DNA from: Antennarius striatus
Taxonomy: Eukaryota > Chordata > Actinopteri > Lophiiformes > Antennariidae
Direction: 5' to 3'
Length of the DNA stretch: 64,000 nucleotides
Assembly (NCBI RefSeq): GCF_040054535.1
Contig: NC_090781.1
Coordinates: forward strand, 15,304,982 to 15,368,981
The notes under the pieces are model-generated. The model did no database searches, had not been told where the DNA came from, and worked only from the letters and a program-made list of their open reading frames with translations. The translations under genes and the position numbers were made by a program. The first letter of the stretch is position 1. Each line of letters begins with the position of its first letter. This document shows positions 44,588 through 64,000 of the stretch, piece by piece.

Positions 44588-46920
44588 TATCAGTTTTCCA
44601 TGTGGATAGACCTAATTTATTACAGCACATGAAGATCAGGCTGAAATGCATTTAAAACATTATAAGCAAAATGGAGATAGTAGTTAGAAGAAGCATCGCT
44701 ACGGGCCTCACAAAACATGTCAAATATTTGCTCATGGGGTTTCTACACAGTTTCCCAAAAATCAAAGACAGTCTGTGGCACTGACTCAGCAAAGATTTAC
44801 TTACAACAGGAAGTACACAACCAACAACTGATATTTAGAAAACACATGCTGGAGAATTGACCTTCACCACTATGATACAATGTTGGCCTATATATGGTTT
44901 CAAAAAAGCAGTACTCAAAAATTTAATATGTAATGTATATTCATATTTTTACAAGCTTTATATTTTTCAAATCAGAAAACTTAAATATAGTGCACTATGC
45001 AAATGCTTCCATGAAACGGTGTCAAGGACAAACAGACACGTTTGAATACAACTGCAGCATCCATAACAATCTCAACACTGTCAGCAAACTTGAATGACAA
45101 AGAGTACATTCAAAGAAAACATCTTCTGATTGTCAACAAACTTTTACTGGAATTCATGTTGTATTAAATGAAGCTTGTGAGAAACTGATATCGTTATAGA
45201 TACATTTGGGCAGTAACTTTTCAAAAAAACTTTTGCATATCTGTAGCGGCAGACAATATGCTGACATTTTTAAAAGTAGGTTATGTTATATTCATTTTTA
45301 TTACAAAGAAAACACCTTGCCTTGTAATGCCCCATTGATTCAATCATCTCCCAGCTTAAATAGACTACTGTACTTGCATTTGTGAATGTATTTACACAAT
45401 AATTTTGTAGCAGAAAACAGAATCTCCTCTAGCACAAACAATTTTAAATTGCTGCTTCAATGTCTTGACACAACAAAGTCAGTTAAAAGGGGACTCATTC
45501 AGTAAGGAGACTTTCACCTTGTTGTATTTCGATCTCCAGTGAATTTCAGTTTTTAGCTGCCCATTGGAATATGTACATGCTCACCAGCTATCATTTGATC
45601 ATTAATTACCTGATGGGCCGCATCGCAGATATATCACTGATTCAAGTGCACTGTTACTGCATGTGATGGAATAAACATGTTACATCACAAACTGATTGTG
45701 CTTTAGTTATGAAAATGGTCCACTAAGGTGAAATTCTCTTATACGCCACGCATACATTACAGGGTTCCCAGACATTCAAAACAATAAAATATCTACAGTC
45801 AGCATATATATTGAACAAATCCAGCTGGTGGTATCATACAGTTAAAGTAACATTTGTTTGGGACATAAGGCAATTATGATACATCCTCAGAGGTATCTGA
45901 TGGATCCATTTCATTATTAGCAGCTTTTAGTCTTTGGCTACGGAAAAACAGCAGCTCTCTATTAGAGATAAAACTGGTCTATTTGATCTATGGTAACTGA
46001 AGAAAAACAAAGACAAACCCACCTCACTGTTTTACACAGAGGTATCCTGATCAGCAAGTAATGTATTAGAGCACCAAGAAAATTGTAGTGTTGTACATTA
46101 CACTACAACAAAATGCTGTACTGAAACTTGAAGATTCCCAGGTGGGTTTGAGAAATAATTGCTGATGAGGTAAAAAAGAATGAAGATTCAAAGAAAATTT
46201 CTTCCTTCTAGATTTGGAGACAGTACTGTATCTCCACCAAAAACAGACCAGTGACCTTGTGCCAGGATAACTGACATTGTAATTCTGCCAAAAGAAAAAA
46301 CACAAGTATCATTAATATTATTCAAATGTTTTTCTAATTCATGTTTTTAGGCTTGTGTAAAAAATAAGGCATCTAAAAATACAACTATACCAGTTGGGCT
46401 GATCATCCTAATAGTGTATATACTGTATCAAGGAATAAGACTGAAGTTTAAAAATAGGTTTAGTAATATATTTCTTGATAATTTGATAAAACATTGTTAG
46501 ACCTAGTATTACTAATTAATATTGCCATCGGTTGCAGCTGAATGGGCTCATTTATCATATCAGTATAAAAGTATTAAGAAAATACTTCAAGTACAATAAG
46601 TTCTTATTCAACTGGATGCAGAATAAAAATACTTCTTGGCATCTACTGTATATAGTATGCCCTGTGATGAGTAGGCTTCTTATCTGGGGAGTACGCTGCT
46701 TTTTGTCTGTAGTGAGCTAGGATAGGCTCGGGCAGACATGTGGACAAGCGGCTGTAGACGAGACAATTGTAATTGTACAAGAAAATGGATGGATGGATGT
46801 GTATGACATTTGACTTTTGCCAAAAAGCCAAAGTAGACAAATTGGCCAACATTCAAACACAGATTTCATTTTACATATGTGGATCAATGCAGAATGATTG
46901 GAGAAGCTCCTATTTTCTCA
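44588..46920 (-). other. Probable slc7a1 3' UTR
   Basis: No coding exon lies between the slc7a1 stop and the candidate poly(A) site. It is AT-rich with many ATTT runs. A retroposon tail (see 46650-46800) sits at its start. The 3' UTR extent is an inference. Confidence 0.35.
46650..46800 (+). repeat. Retroposon 3' tail ending in (GGAT)n
   Basis: GAGCTAGGATAGGCTCGGGCAGAC, then GACAAGCGGCTGTAGA and AAAATGGATGGATGGATG, is the widespread fish SINE/LINE tail. Head not recognisable. Confidence 0.6.
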
Positions 46921-54514
<7,594 letters not shown>

Positions 54515-54736
54515 CTTGATTGGCAAGCTGCAAAAAAAAAGAAAATCTACATCAAGAACAACACAGTACTGAAATGTATAGTAGTTTTATATAGTAATGG
54601 AAAAGAACCATCGTGATTTCATAACAGGTCAAGTCTCCTATAAGTTTGTTCCAATTGTCTCATCACCCCATCTCTAATTCAGTTATAAAAGGGGTCCTAT
54701 TATGAAAACACATTTTGTCAGGTCACTACATTGTGT

Positions 54737-55107
54737 ATACAGTGCACCCATGTTCCTCGCGGTTAAAGCGTTCCGTGAAACACATGCGAATAACGAATTC
54801 CGTGTTATAGCGACAAACTATTTATCTTATTATTTATGATAATTTAAACGTTTATGAACTCTCACTTTACTGATAATAAACCACCTTCGGTCTGTATTAA
54901 CTTTTCCCACACTCTGAAAGACTGTTTAAAGCACTTTTGTGTCTCACGGAAATACGCTGTATTCCAAGACTCATGGAATGTAGCACACTGCCGGATGCTG
55001 TCAGCCAAAAGAATGCGTGTACAGCATCACGTGACTACCTACTAGAAAACTGCGATGCGGTGAAGTTGCGTGTGTTGATGTGCGAATGCGTGAGGGATTA
55101 CTGTACA
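54737..55107. mobile_element. MITE with CAGTAATCCCTC-type end
   Basis: The right end TGCGTGAGGGATTACTGTA, inverted, pairs loosely with the left end TACAGTGCACCCATGTTCCTCGCGG. The inner GCGGTTAAAGCGTTCCGTGAA pattern is typical of fish mariner/Tigger-derived MITEs. No coding sequence. Confidence 0.55.
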
Positions 55108-55535
55108 TAGTGGTCCTCCCTAACCCTACCAACTCCTAGAATCTGAAAAACAATCAGGTTCTGTATCGACTGTACCGCCCACCAACTCGTGAAAGAGGCC
55201 TGAAATGACCCTATTAGAATCAGAGTCCGTCGTGACTTAATGGAATGAAACGCCCCCGTCTCCCCGGATGAGGGCATAATCATCCCTGAGGTGAAGCCTG
55301 GTGTGTCTAGCAGTAAGGCATCAGTGTATGGCAATGTTGTTGCTCAGAGGTGGATGTGCAAGTTGTTGATTGTAAAAATCAATGTAAGTGCGTATTTTTT
55401 GTTCTAGCCAACGAAGAACAAAAGTGACCGTGATTGTGTATCATTTTTAAGTCACTGGCTGCCAATGACATCCATAGACGTTAATTATGTTTGTTAACAG
55501 AGAGGGATGGGAGACAGTCTGGAGGAGAAAACCAG
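55108..55535. other. Upstream region of slc7a1, no gene seen
   Basis: No exon is recognisable. 55452-55485 (CACTGGCTGCCAATGACATCC) matches 5860-5890 (TTGGCTGCCAATGACGTC) and is therefore a small repeat. Confidence 0.4.
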
Positions 55536-56120
55536 GAATCCATGATGCTGTAATTCATTTCATCCTAGCCTTATCTGACTATGAATTTCATCATATCATT
55601 GTAAATAAACAGTATTGCCTAATCCTAGGAACCCAAGATCTAGTTTCAAACCCCCCTATAAAACAGCAAAGACAGATGACACCACCCATTCACAGACCAA
55701 TATAAAACACAATATTCTGTATTCACTTCAATATTGTTTGTCTCCTTTCAGTCATTCTGCCTTCTCAAGCAAATTAATGTTAGAGAGATGCTTACAAGTG
55801 CTGCTGAACATGTGACACAAACGTCTGTTTGTTTACGGACAATTCAGGTGCTGAGCTCACAAATAGAATGGTGACACATGACATGGTCCCTGAGATCAAG
55901 ACACTCAGAGCAGCTGTGACGGTAGCCATACTCGATGCAAGGCCCCAGGAATGAAAACAGAAACACACCCAGGTAGAAAATGTTCTCATTGTGCAATGAG
56001 AGCAATGAAACAAACATTGTCCGAAAAAGAAAATTTGTCACAAATCGCAGTCCAGGGAAAAGGGGTGAAAATATCCAGTGGTTAACAATGTATAAACCTT
56101 TAATGAAGTTATTTTTTATC

Positions 56121-56158
<38 letters not shown>

Positions 56159-56605
56159 CTTGCTCAAGGGCATCTCGGCAGTGCTCAGAAGGTGAACTGG
56201 CACTTCTCCACTGCCAGTTCACACTCCAAGCTCTTTGGTCCAAACAGGTCTTTAACTGTATGCACGAGGTGTGATGTAGGAGAGGTTAAAAAAAAGGAGG
56301 GCAGGACAATACCCTGCCCTCTTCTCAGCCAATCATGAGAGCCAACACAAAAAAAGACACACGCGAGTTTGGAATGGCAGCCGGTCACATGCTTTTCATC
56401 GTTTGGCATGAGGGACTTGCTCCTTCAAATGTCTTTTGTGTTCACAGTGACATTGTTTACACACATGAATAAGAGGTAAAATAATACGTCACAAAACTGT
56501 CACATCAGTGCTAATTAGATCAGGTATTTGTATTTTACACGTTTAATTACTACATGACTTCTCCTACAGGCTAATATTGGACATGTCATTATATCTGAAG
56601 ATAAA
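55536..56605. repeat. Duplicated block, copy 1
   Basis: It begins AATCCATGATGCTGTAATTC and matches 58770-60050 in the same order and orientation: CAAGCAAATTAATGT, GCTTACAAGTGCTGCTGAAC, GCTGAGCTCACAAATAGAA, TTCTCAGCCAATCAT and CATGAGGGACTTGCTCCTTC. A GT-rich SINE piece (about 56120-56240) is inserted only here. The reading frame of the small ORF in copy 2 is broken here by one base. Confidence 0.85.
56120..56240 (-). repeat. SINE fragment with (GT)n
   Basis: A GT run at 56125-56156, followed by the reversed SINE body (AACTTGCTCAAGGGCATCTCGGCAGTGCTC) and CACTGCCAGTTCACACTCC. Inserted in duplicated block copy 1. Confidence 0.65.
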
Positions 56606-57079
56606 GTTGCTGAAGTTACTGCAGCTGTTAAACAGCTCTGTAGTATCATGGCCCCAGTATCTGAGTACTGTATCTCAAAGCTTTGGAAATTGTAGGTGTG
56701 TCATGGCTGACATGTTTCTACAACATTGTGTGAAAAATGAGACTCTGGAGTGTCAGACTGAGGTGGCGGTTCCCCACTGCTCAGCTTCACTGGGAAAATC
56801 TACTGCAGGTTACTGGACAGGAGAGTCCAGCTGTTAGTTGAACTTCAGATCCAGGTGGAACAATATAGTTTTTGCCCTGGTTGTGGAATGCCAAGTATGT
56901 CTTGGTCTTTGTCACAAGTAAGGGAAAATGGAATGGGAAATAGGTGAATTGGTGTGGCGTCCACAGTGATGCAGTCGCTGTACCAGTCCATGGTGATGAA
57001 GAGAGAAATGACCCACAAAGCTCTACATTTATCGCTTTGTCTATGTTCTAACCTCACTCGTAGTTATGAGCTCTTGGCG

Positions 57080-57425
57080 ATGATTGAAAGCCTTTAGAGC
57101 TGAGGTGAGGATCTCGGACATTTGGGAGACGCTCTAGTTAAAGCCGCTGCTCCTCCGCAGCGAGTGGAGTCGGCTGAGGTGGTTCAGGCATCTGGTCAGC
57201 ATGCCTCCTTGATGCCTTCCTATAGGGAGGTATTCCAGGCATGTCCATCTGGGAGGAGACCCCGGGGCTGACCTGGGACTCTTTGGATAGATAGATAGAT
57301 TATATCTCTCAGTTGGCCCGAGTCTTGGGGTCCCCCCCAAGTGGCTGGGGAGAGGAGTGTCTGGCTGCTCAAACTGCTGATCCGTGACCCAGATCAGCTG
57401 TTGAAAATGAGACGAGGTGAATGAG
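57080..57425 (+). mobile_element. Rex1/CR1-type LINE 3' fragment
   Basis: The stretch GCTGAGGTGGTTCAGGCATC..., CATCTGGGAGGAGACCCCGG, AGTGGCTGGGGAGAGGAG and GAAAATGAGACGAGG is the conserved end of fish Rex1-like LINE ORFs. An ATAGATAGATAG tract sits in it at 57289-57302. Confidence 0.7.
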
Positions 57426-58305
<880 letters not shown>

Positions 58306-58769
58306 CTCATGACTGAAATAGTGAGTTGTTTACACCCAGCCATATTGCAACAGTAAAAATTATAAAAGATAAAAAGGTACTGATAAAAAGGTCTCTTCCT
58401 CCCTTAAGCAAGATGTGGCTCAGCTATGTGAAAGGAAGCTAAGGGGCTCTGGTAGTAAGAAATAGTTAGACCATCAAAATGCCACAAAGCAATCACAGAG
58501 AGCTTCTCCCCATTACTTTTTTGAAGAAAGTTTGAAGTTTTCGTATTCAAGTTTGAATCTCCGAAGTGGTACTATACGCATTCTGTACACGGGGTAGATG
58601 GGCACCTCGGACACAGTTACACCACAGCTGATCACCAACATAAATCAGCCTATTTGCTGTTTTCCCCCAATTTATTAGGTATAACACATGTACAAATGTG
58701 TCTTCTTTTCCTCTTAAATAATACGTTTTTAAATATTCAGCACTGTTTATAAAACACAAAAGCAGTAAA

Positions 58770-60050
58770 GAAATCCATGATGCTGTAACTCATTTCATCG
58801 CAGCCTTATCTGCCAATGAATTTCACCCTGATCATTTTAAATATCAGTAGAGCCTAATACTAAGAAGTCAAGATCCAGTTTCAAAACCTCCTTTAAAACA
58901 GTAAAGACAGATGATAGCAATGATGAAGGTGAGTACTCACATTCACAGACGAACATAAAGCCCAATATTCTTCTTCACTTCAGTATTGTCTCCTTTCAGT
59001 CAATCAGTCTTCTCAAGCAAATTAATGTCAGTCAGAGAGATGCTTACAAGTGCTGCTGAACATGTGACACAAACGCCTCTTAGTTTAGGAACCATTCAGG
59101 TGCTGAGCTCACAAATAGAACGGTGACATGTGACATGGTCTTTGAGATCAAGACATTCAGAGCAGCTGTGATGGTAGCCATACTCTATGCAAGGCTCCAG
59201 GAATGAAAACAGAAACACACACCAGGTGGAAAATGTTCTCATTGTACATTTCGGATCTTATCAGGGGGAGAGTAAACCCAAAGGTATTTCAATCATTGCA
59301 GCATTCCATGCAGAGGACATGTGTTTTTTGGTTGCAATGTTGGAACTGAGCTCTTTTAAGATAGACATTTCCTGGCATGGACATGTCAGTGACAGCTGTG
59401 CATCAGTCCTGAATCAATCACCTGACTCAATGCTAATATCCAGATGTTGTCTTTTCACTGGATGTCAGACAAATTCAGGATGTTTCCAGCACATTCATCC
59501 CTGAAAAAGGGATTTAAAAATGACTTGAGTCCAAATCCTTTATATTCCTTTTCCTTAGACCTGGACAGTTGGAGCCACGCAATTCATCAGAAGTTTTGTC
59601 AAACTAAACGTCAAAGTTTGTAAGCAATGATACAAAATATCAAATGTTGCGCAAGCAAGAACATTTGTCACATCACAGTCGGGCAAAATGGGTGACAAGT
59701 TGTTTAGAACGTTTGCACGAGATGTGAGGTAGCAGAGTTTAAAAAAAGGAACGGCAGGACAAGACCCGGCCCTCTTCTCAGCCAATCATCACACTGAACA
59801 CCTCTGGAGTCATTAAGAGGACATGTTAGACCATTTGGAATGGCAGCCAGTCACATGCTTTTCACCATTTGGCATGAGGGACTTGCTCCTTCAAATGTCT
59901 TTTGTGTTCACAGTGACATTGTTTACACACATGAGTAAGAGGTAGAATCATACGTCACAAAATGTCACATCAGAGCTAATTAGACAATTCTCATTACAAT
60001 ATGGCTTCTTTACAGGTTAATATTAGAGATGTCATTACATAATTTAAAGC
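58770..60050. repeat. Duplicated block, copy 2
   Basis: Direct duplicate of 55536-56605, 3.2 kb away, with point differences and its own 300-nt stretch (59250-59550) not found in copy 1. Read on the minus strand, both copies carry an ATTGGCTGAGAAGAGGGC promoter-like motif (CCAAT box, inverted on +) upstream of the small ORF region. Confidence 0.85.
59096..59242 (-). other. Possible 48-codon secreted-peptide ORF in duplicated block 2
   Basis: ATG 59242 to TGA 59096, 48 residues. It starts MRTFSTWCVFLFSFLEPC, a short signal-peptide-like hydrophobic stretch, and continues into a cysteine-rich tail (C18, C27, C30, C39, C44) ending SICELST. In copy 1 the tail frame is preserved (stop at 55844) but a 1-nt deletion separates it from the ATG. 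Differences between copies fall at codon positions 2 and 3 about equally, which does not show coding constraint. No family recognised; it may be chance. Confidence 0.2.
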
Positions 60051-61920
60051 AAAAACAATAACATAACTAGACTTGTGTATCAGTAATGACCAAATTCAAG
60101 TAATGCTGCACAAATCAGATCTATTACATAAAAATAGATCCGCTGCACCATAACGTCCTGTCAGGCAGTGCACTGGGATTGTATGACACACATAAAAGGG
60201 AGTGGTGCTGATGAGTCACAGGTATCACTGGTGTCAATCTCTGACAAGACAGCAAGACCAGCAGCATGAGATATTTTTTTTATATGTGAAAACCAACAAC
60301 TAAACTTTTATTAGTGTGTGAGAGAGAACACGTCCAAAAAGTAGAGCTGCCATCACTATCTCCAAGATCATACATACAACCGGAGCGCCAAAAATGATCA
60401 AAACCAGTCTGAAATGAGAGCCACAGGCATTTCTCTATTCTCTAAAAAAACCTGAGCATTTAAAAAAAAATTATTTTCCTCCTGCCCTGCAGCAACATTC
60501 ATGTTTTCTGTCCTAATGTGCGGCGCCTCAAGTTAAATTCTGTTTTACATGGATAACATTCTTTAAAAGATTCAGCTCTGACTTCACTCCCAATGATTTT
60601 TTTTTTCAAACAAGATGTATAGGTTTCAAGTTTCATTTATTTCTAAAAGGCAGACTGTTTAACTATGGTGAAAAACAGTTATGGTTGTAGTAAATTAAAG
60701 CATTTATTCAATAACAAATAAACAACTAACTCTATTAACTTTTTTCCTGGGAATACACCTAGTCCTCCTACTACCATAGATATTAAAGCTAATAACAGTT
60801 AAATATTGAACGCCGTGATATTTTATAAGATGCTTATCATATCTCTTACTCTTGCAACCCCACTATGATTAAGCAGGAATGTATTTAACGTGTTTTTCCT
60901 TTTTGTGTGTGTGCTTAAAACAGGTTTGGTCATCTTGATGTAATAGGTCCATAATTAAGCTCCATCTGTCCTCTGAACTGGCTGCACAAAGGCACTCAGG
61001 TTTCTGAACAAATCATCTGCATCACCAACAACAAACAGTGTTGTGATAGCAGGACATTCTGTAGGATGCCAATGTAAGAATTGTACTGTATGTATGACAA
61101 ATCCACTCTGAAGAAGATGAAAAAGACAGATGCTGTTGCTGGACAGATTGTGAAGAGCTGATGGTCAAGTCGTGCTAATTTGATTGGTTCTAAACTGTAT
61201 AATACTGACTAATTTTATCAACCCTGACAATGTCCACACATACATGCAAAAAACAGCATTGGTTCCAATCTGAACATTCTCAGTGATATTACACAGAATG
61301 AATCCAGAGTGTGAGTGGTCCAGGACCACATGAGAAATTTACTCACTTTTAAAAATAAATAAAGTGAGGGAGTTTGTGTTCACACAACCTCAAAAACACC
61401 AAATTTGCTACATAGTCAGAAATAATTTGACAAACTAAGATGTCTGGAATCTTTCATGGACTTTGGGCTTTTTTTGGGGTTTTTTTTTGTTTTAAATAAC
61501 AATAGTTTGGCCCAAGGGAAATAACGACTGCCACCAACACCAGATGCAAAAGATAACTGGTGTCCAAACTGAACTACGTGAATACTGTACCTCATCTAAT
61601 ATCACATTTACTTAAGAAAAGTTGACATTGTTGCTCATCGAGACTTGCATGACTGGATTTCCTATTTATTCAAATTATGTAAATTTAATAGTGGAAATAT
61701 TTCACGAAATGCACGAACGTATGAGTCAAACTGATCAACAATATATTTTGAGAAATCAAAATCAACGGCTTTTCACAAGCTGCCTGAGAAATGTCCTTTC
61801 CAGACTGGAATACTAATCATCTTCATCATCTACCCAACAGTTTGATCGTCATCTGAACCTCAGGACCTTCCTGACCTCTTGACTGACAGCAGTGATCGAT
61901 TCTATCCCTTAATCCGGTCT
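60051..61920. other. Intergenic stretch, no gene seen
   Basis: AT-rich DNA with poly(T) runs near 60600 and 61480. No exon with consistent splice signals, RNA gene or clear transposon is visible. Confidence 0.45.
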
Positions 61921-61933
61921 GGATTCATCCGCG

Positions 61934-61955
61934 CCACGTGAAAACACTATAAAAG
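61934..61955 (+). promoter_or_regulatory. E-box and TATA box, promoter-like
   Basis: CACGTG at 61936-61941 and TATAAAAG at 61950-61957 are 8 nt apart and followed, about 25 nt on, by CTCAGCGCTCAG. The downstream 500 nt are CG-richer than the surroundings. This looks like a genuine plus-strand core promoter. Confidence 0.5.
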
Positions 61956-62154
61956 GCAGTGTTGGTCCTCAGCGCTCAGTTTTTACAAACTGGATCCCTC
62001 CGCGGGAAAACGATTGTGACTGATCATTTCTCAGCTTCTTCCAGTCGTTTTCCAGACGGAGGGGAGGAAGAGGAGAAAGCTAGGACACAAAAACAGTGGC
62101 TCCCAGATCATATTGCATCAGCCGGATGGCTCTTTCCTCCTTGTGTCAGGAGCC

Positions 62155-62340
62155 ATGTGTACTCGGGCCACTGCTGAGGAGCAGCTGGTTTCACCTCCCC
62201 CTAAAACACGACGGGAAAAACTCCACTCTCAAGTCAGTGAGCACGTCCACACTGAGCCCGCCTTACCTTCTTATGAAGATCTAAACCCTACAGCACAGCT
62301 TTCACCAGGGAATTATAACGTACAAGACACGTGGGCGAAG

Positions 62341-62373
<33 letters not shown>

Positions 62374-62566
62374 TACACACACGTTTTCTGCACGAAGTTT
62401 CTCGTGTATTTGTGGGAGGTCCGTCCACGCTGAACGCTGCGCCTGACGAAAATGTCCATTCAAGTGCAGAGACCACTTTCGACCATTAGAGGTCGCTCTT
62501 TACAAGCAAATTTCCCCCCAGGTTCGAGACGACTGTGGTGTCTCCAGTGGTTTTACTCCAGCGCGT

Positions 62567-62637
<71 letters not shown>

Positions 62638-63042
62638 CACACACACTAGTTATGTCTCAAGCTATCATTGAAATTGTCTCCGTATTAAACAAGATACTTA
62701 CGTGGAGTAATTTATCTGCTGGTCCTGCTCACTTTCATCATTCCATTGAAGATGCTGCATCACCACAGGTCCATGGTAAGTTGCGAAATCCTCAGAGGTG
62801 ACACAAGGCTCCATTCCCTGAGTCTCCTGTGGAGTTGTACCATCACACAACGGTCCTATATCAACCAGATTCCTGATATACAGGCAGTCTCCAATCTAAA
62901 CAAGCGTTTGGGATCATCAGTGCAAAGCGGATCCTTACAGACTGCTCAGCACACAACAGTAAAGCCACAGCGGTTGACTCCATGTAGGCTGGCAGAGAAA
63001 GATTATTCTTCAACCATATCAGACTCGTTTAGTCCCCACTGA
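62155..63042 (+). CDS. Unidentified gene fragment downstream of a TATA promoter
   Basis: ATG 62155 opens a frame reading MCTRATAEEQLVSPPPKTRR and then ALPSYEDLNPTAQLSPGNYN, where a possible donor (AAC|GTACAAG) occurs at about 62318. Beyond it the frame runs into a CA repeat. An overlapping frame from ATG 62096 (MALSSLCQEPCVLGPLLRSS) has good Kozak context and ends at 62284. A second exon may lie at 62800-63042 (for example PDIQAVSNLNKRLGSSVQSG, stop at 63042), but I cannot fix the acceptor. I recognise no family, so the exon structure is uncertain. Confidence 0.3.
62341..62382. repeat. (AC)n microsatellite
   Basis: About 14 AC units with an ATACAT interruption, within the unidentified plus-strand transcription unit. 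Confidence 0.9.
62568..62646. repeat. (CA)n microsatellite
   Basis: About 38 CA units, interrupted once by GC. Confidence 0.95.
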
Positions 63043-64000
63043 ACGTGCTGCAGAGGTTATTTTGGATCAGTTTGGATATTTGGCCTGCTTCATTATTTTC
63101 TCCTTTGCTTCTATAACTAGAACAAGCATCACATCTTACTAGGACATAATTGGCGTGAGAAATGCTATGTGCTTTCTTCTTTGACATTTCTAGATTTATG
63201 GTTGACTGCCACTCACCCTATGGGCCAATTGTGGATTGCCTTGATAAATGAGAGTCAGAGCTCTAAGGTGATTTTGAAAGCAATGGAATCCCTGTGGGAC
63301 ACAGAGAAAGGGGGTTCCTCTTAAGAGATACATGCATGCTCCCCCACACAGATATCACTGCATTTTGTTCCTTTTGGACACAAAACACCTCTAATGTTTC
63401 GTACCAAACTTCTTTGAATTGCCTTCAGTGATGCATTGGTGCATTCAGCATTACAAATATACTCTCGCTCTTGTCAGAAGCTCGAGTACTGATGTTGACA
63501 TACCAGAACCAGCAGAATCCATTTATTTACTTTGGACAAACAAATGGCACTTTGGGTCCCAAAGATATGTATTGGAATCAGTCACTGTAAATAACTGCAA
63601 TGACAAAACATCATCGATGCACTCCTCAGGACAATCCCAACACAAAGTATCTCGATCCCCTCTTCCTGAAATGCTAGAATGATGCACGACGGGGACGTGA
63701 TCCCAACACCAGTGCCAGTAGCATCAGACTATCAGTGTAAAACTAAGTATGTCTCATTCTTCATCTATATGATATAAACTTTGTAAAGGGTTAGTAGTTT
63801 TCTGGGCAATTCTAAGTTAAGTGTTTGAATATTAATAATTTGTCATAATTTTAATAAAATGTAATAAAAAATGTGCAAATGACACCCCTCTGCATACATG
63901 TGCCAATCTATAATGTGTCTTTTAAAAGCTGAAAGGTGGAGTGGAAAAGAATTGAGACCTCTTTTTTAGGATATTCTTCTCGGAAAGTTACAACGGAAAC
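63043..64000 (+). other. Possible 3' UTR ending in AATAAA signals
   Basis: No recognisable exon. AATAAA hexamers on + at 63853-63858 and 63863-63868 could end the unit that starts near 61.98 kb. The frame at 63419-63682 is open for 87 codons but shows no known motif. Confidence 0.3.

Noticed and set aside
55844..56203. 119-codon minus-strand ORF as a gene
   Set aside because: Its N-terminal half is translated GT microsatellite and SINE. Only the last 30-40 codons are shared with the duplicate block.

Overview
The window looks like genomic DNA from a bony fish, probably a percomorph-type teleost. The reasons are intron-split vertebrate genes with short GT-AG introns, many Tc1/mariner elements with long inverted ends, tRNA-derived SINEs, RTE- and Rex1-type LINE debris, and long (CA)n microsatellites. 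Four protein genes can be assembled exon by exon with matching splice phases. All four have human homologues on chromosome 13q, so the block looks like conserved vertebrate synteny. Gene names rest on remembered family sequences, not on a search.

Layout. 337-7086 (+): slc25a15, the mitochondrial ornithine carrier, with its first exon(s) left of the window. 7087-12921: intergenic DNA, almost all transposon debris (RTE LINE, another LINE 3' end, an inverted-repeat element, a SINE). 12922-17605 (+): a stomatin-domain gene, probably stoml3, whose first intron has a GC-AG splice pair and whose second intron holds a decayed Tc1 element. 17606-21431: convergent intergenic region. 21432-41165 (-): mtus2 (TIP150-like microtubule plus-end protein), 14 coding exons, 1199 codons, introns loaded with repeats; an internal alternative first exon near 26.85 kb could give a short, lipid-anchored isoform. 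A likely non-coding first exon lies near 44.1-44.3 kb. 46921-54514 (-): slc7a1 (cationic amino acid transporter CAT-1), 11 coding positions in the mature mRNA, 640 or 641 residues depending on which of two mutually exclusive exons is used. 54528-61900: upstream of slc7a1, with a MITE, a LINE tail, a very long CA repeat and a duplicated block of about 1.1-1.3 kb. 61.9-63.9 kb (+): a TATA/E-box promoter-like sequence with a downstream ORF of unknown identity and AATAAA signals at 63.85 kb.

The genes do not form an operon-like system. slc25a15 (mitochondrial ornithine/citrulline exchange) and slc7a1 (plasma-membrane arginine/lysine/ornithine uptake) both move cationic amino acids, but I see no sequence evidence of co-regulation. 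The best leads are the CAT-2A-like/CAT-2B-like exon pair in a gene that otherwise reads as slc7a1, the MGHCCC-type alternative start of mtus2, a five-fold decapeptide repeat in MTUS2, and a repeat family that puts paired ERR/SF-1-type half-sites into an mtus2 intron three times.
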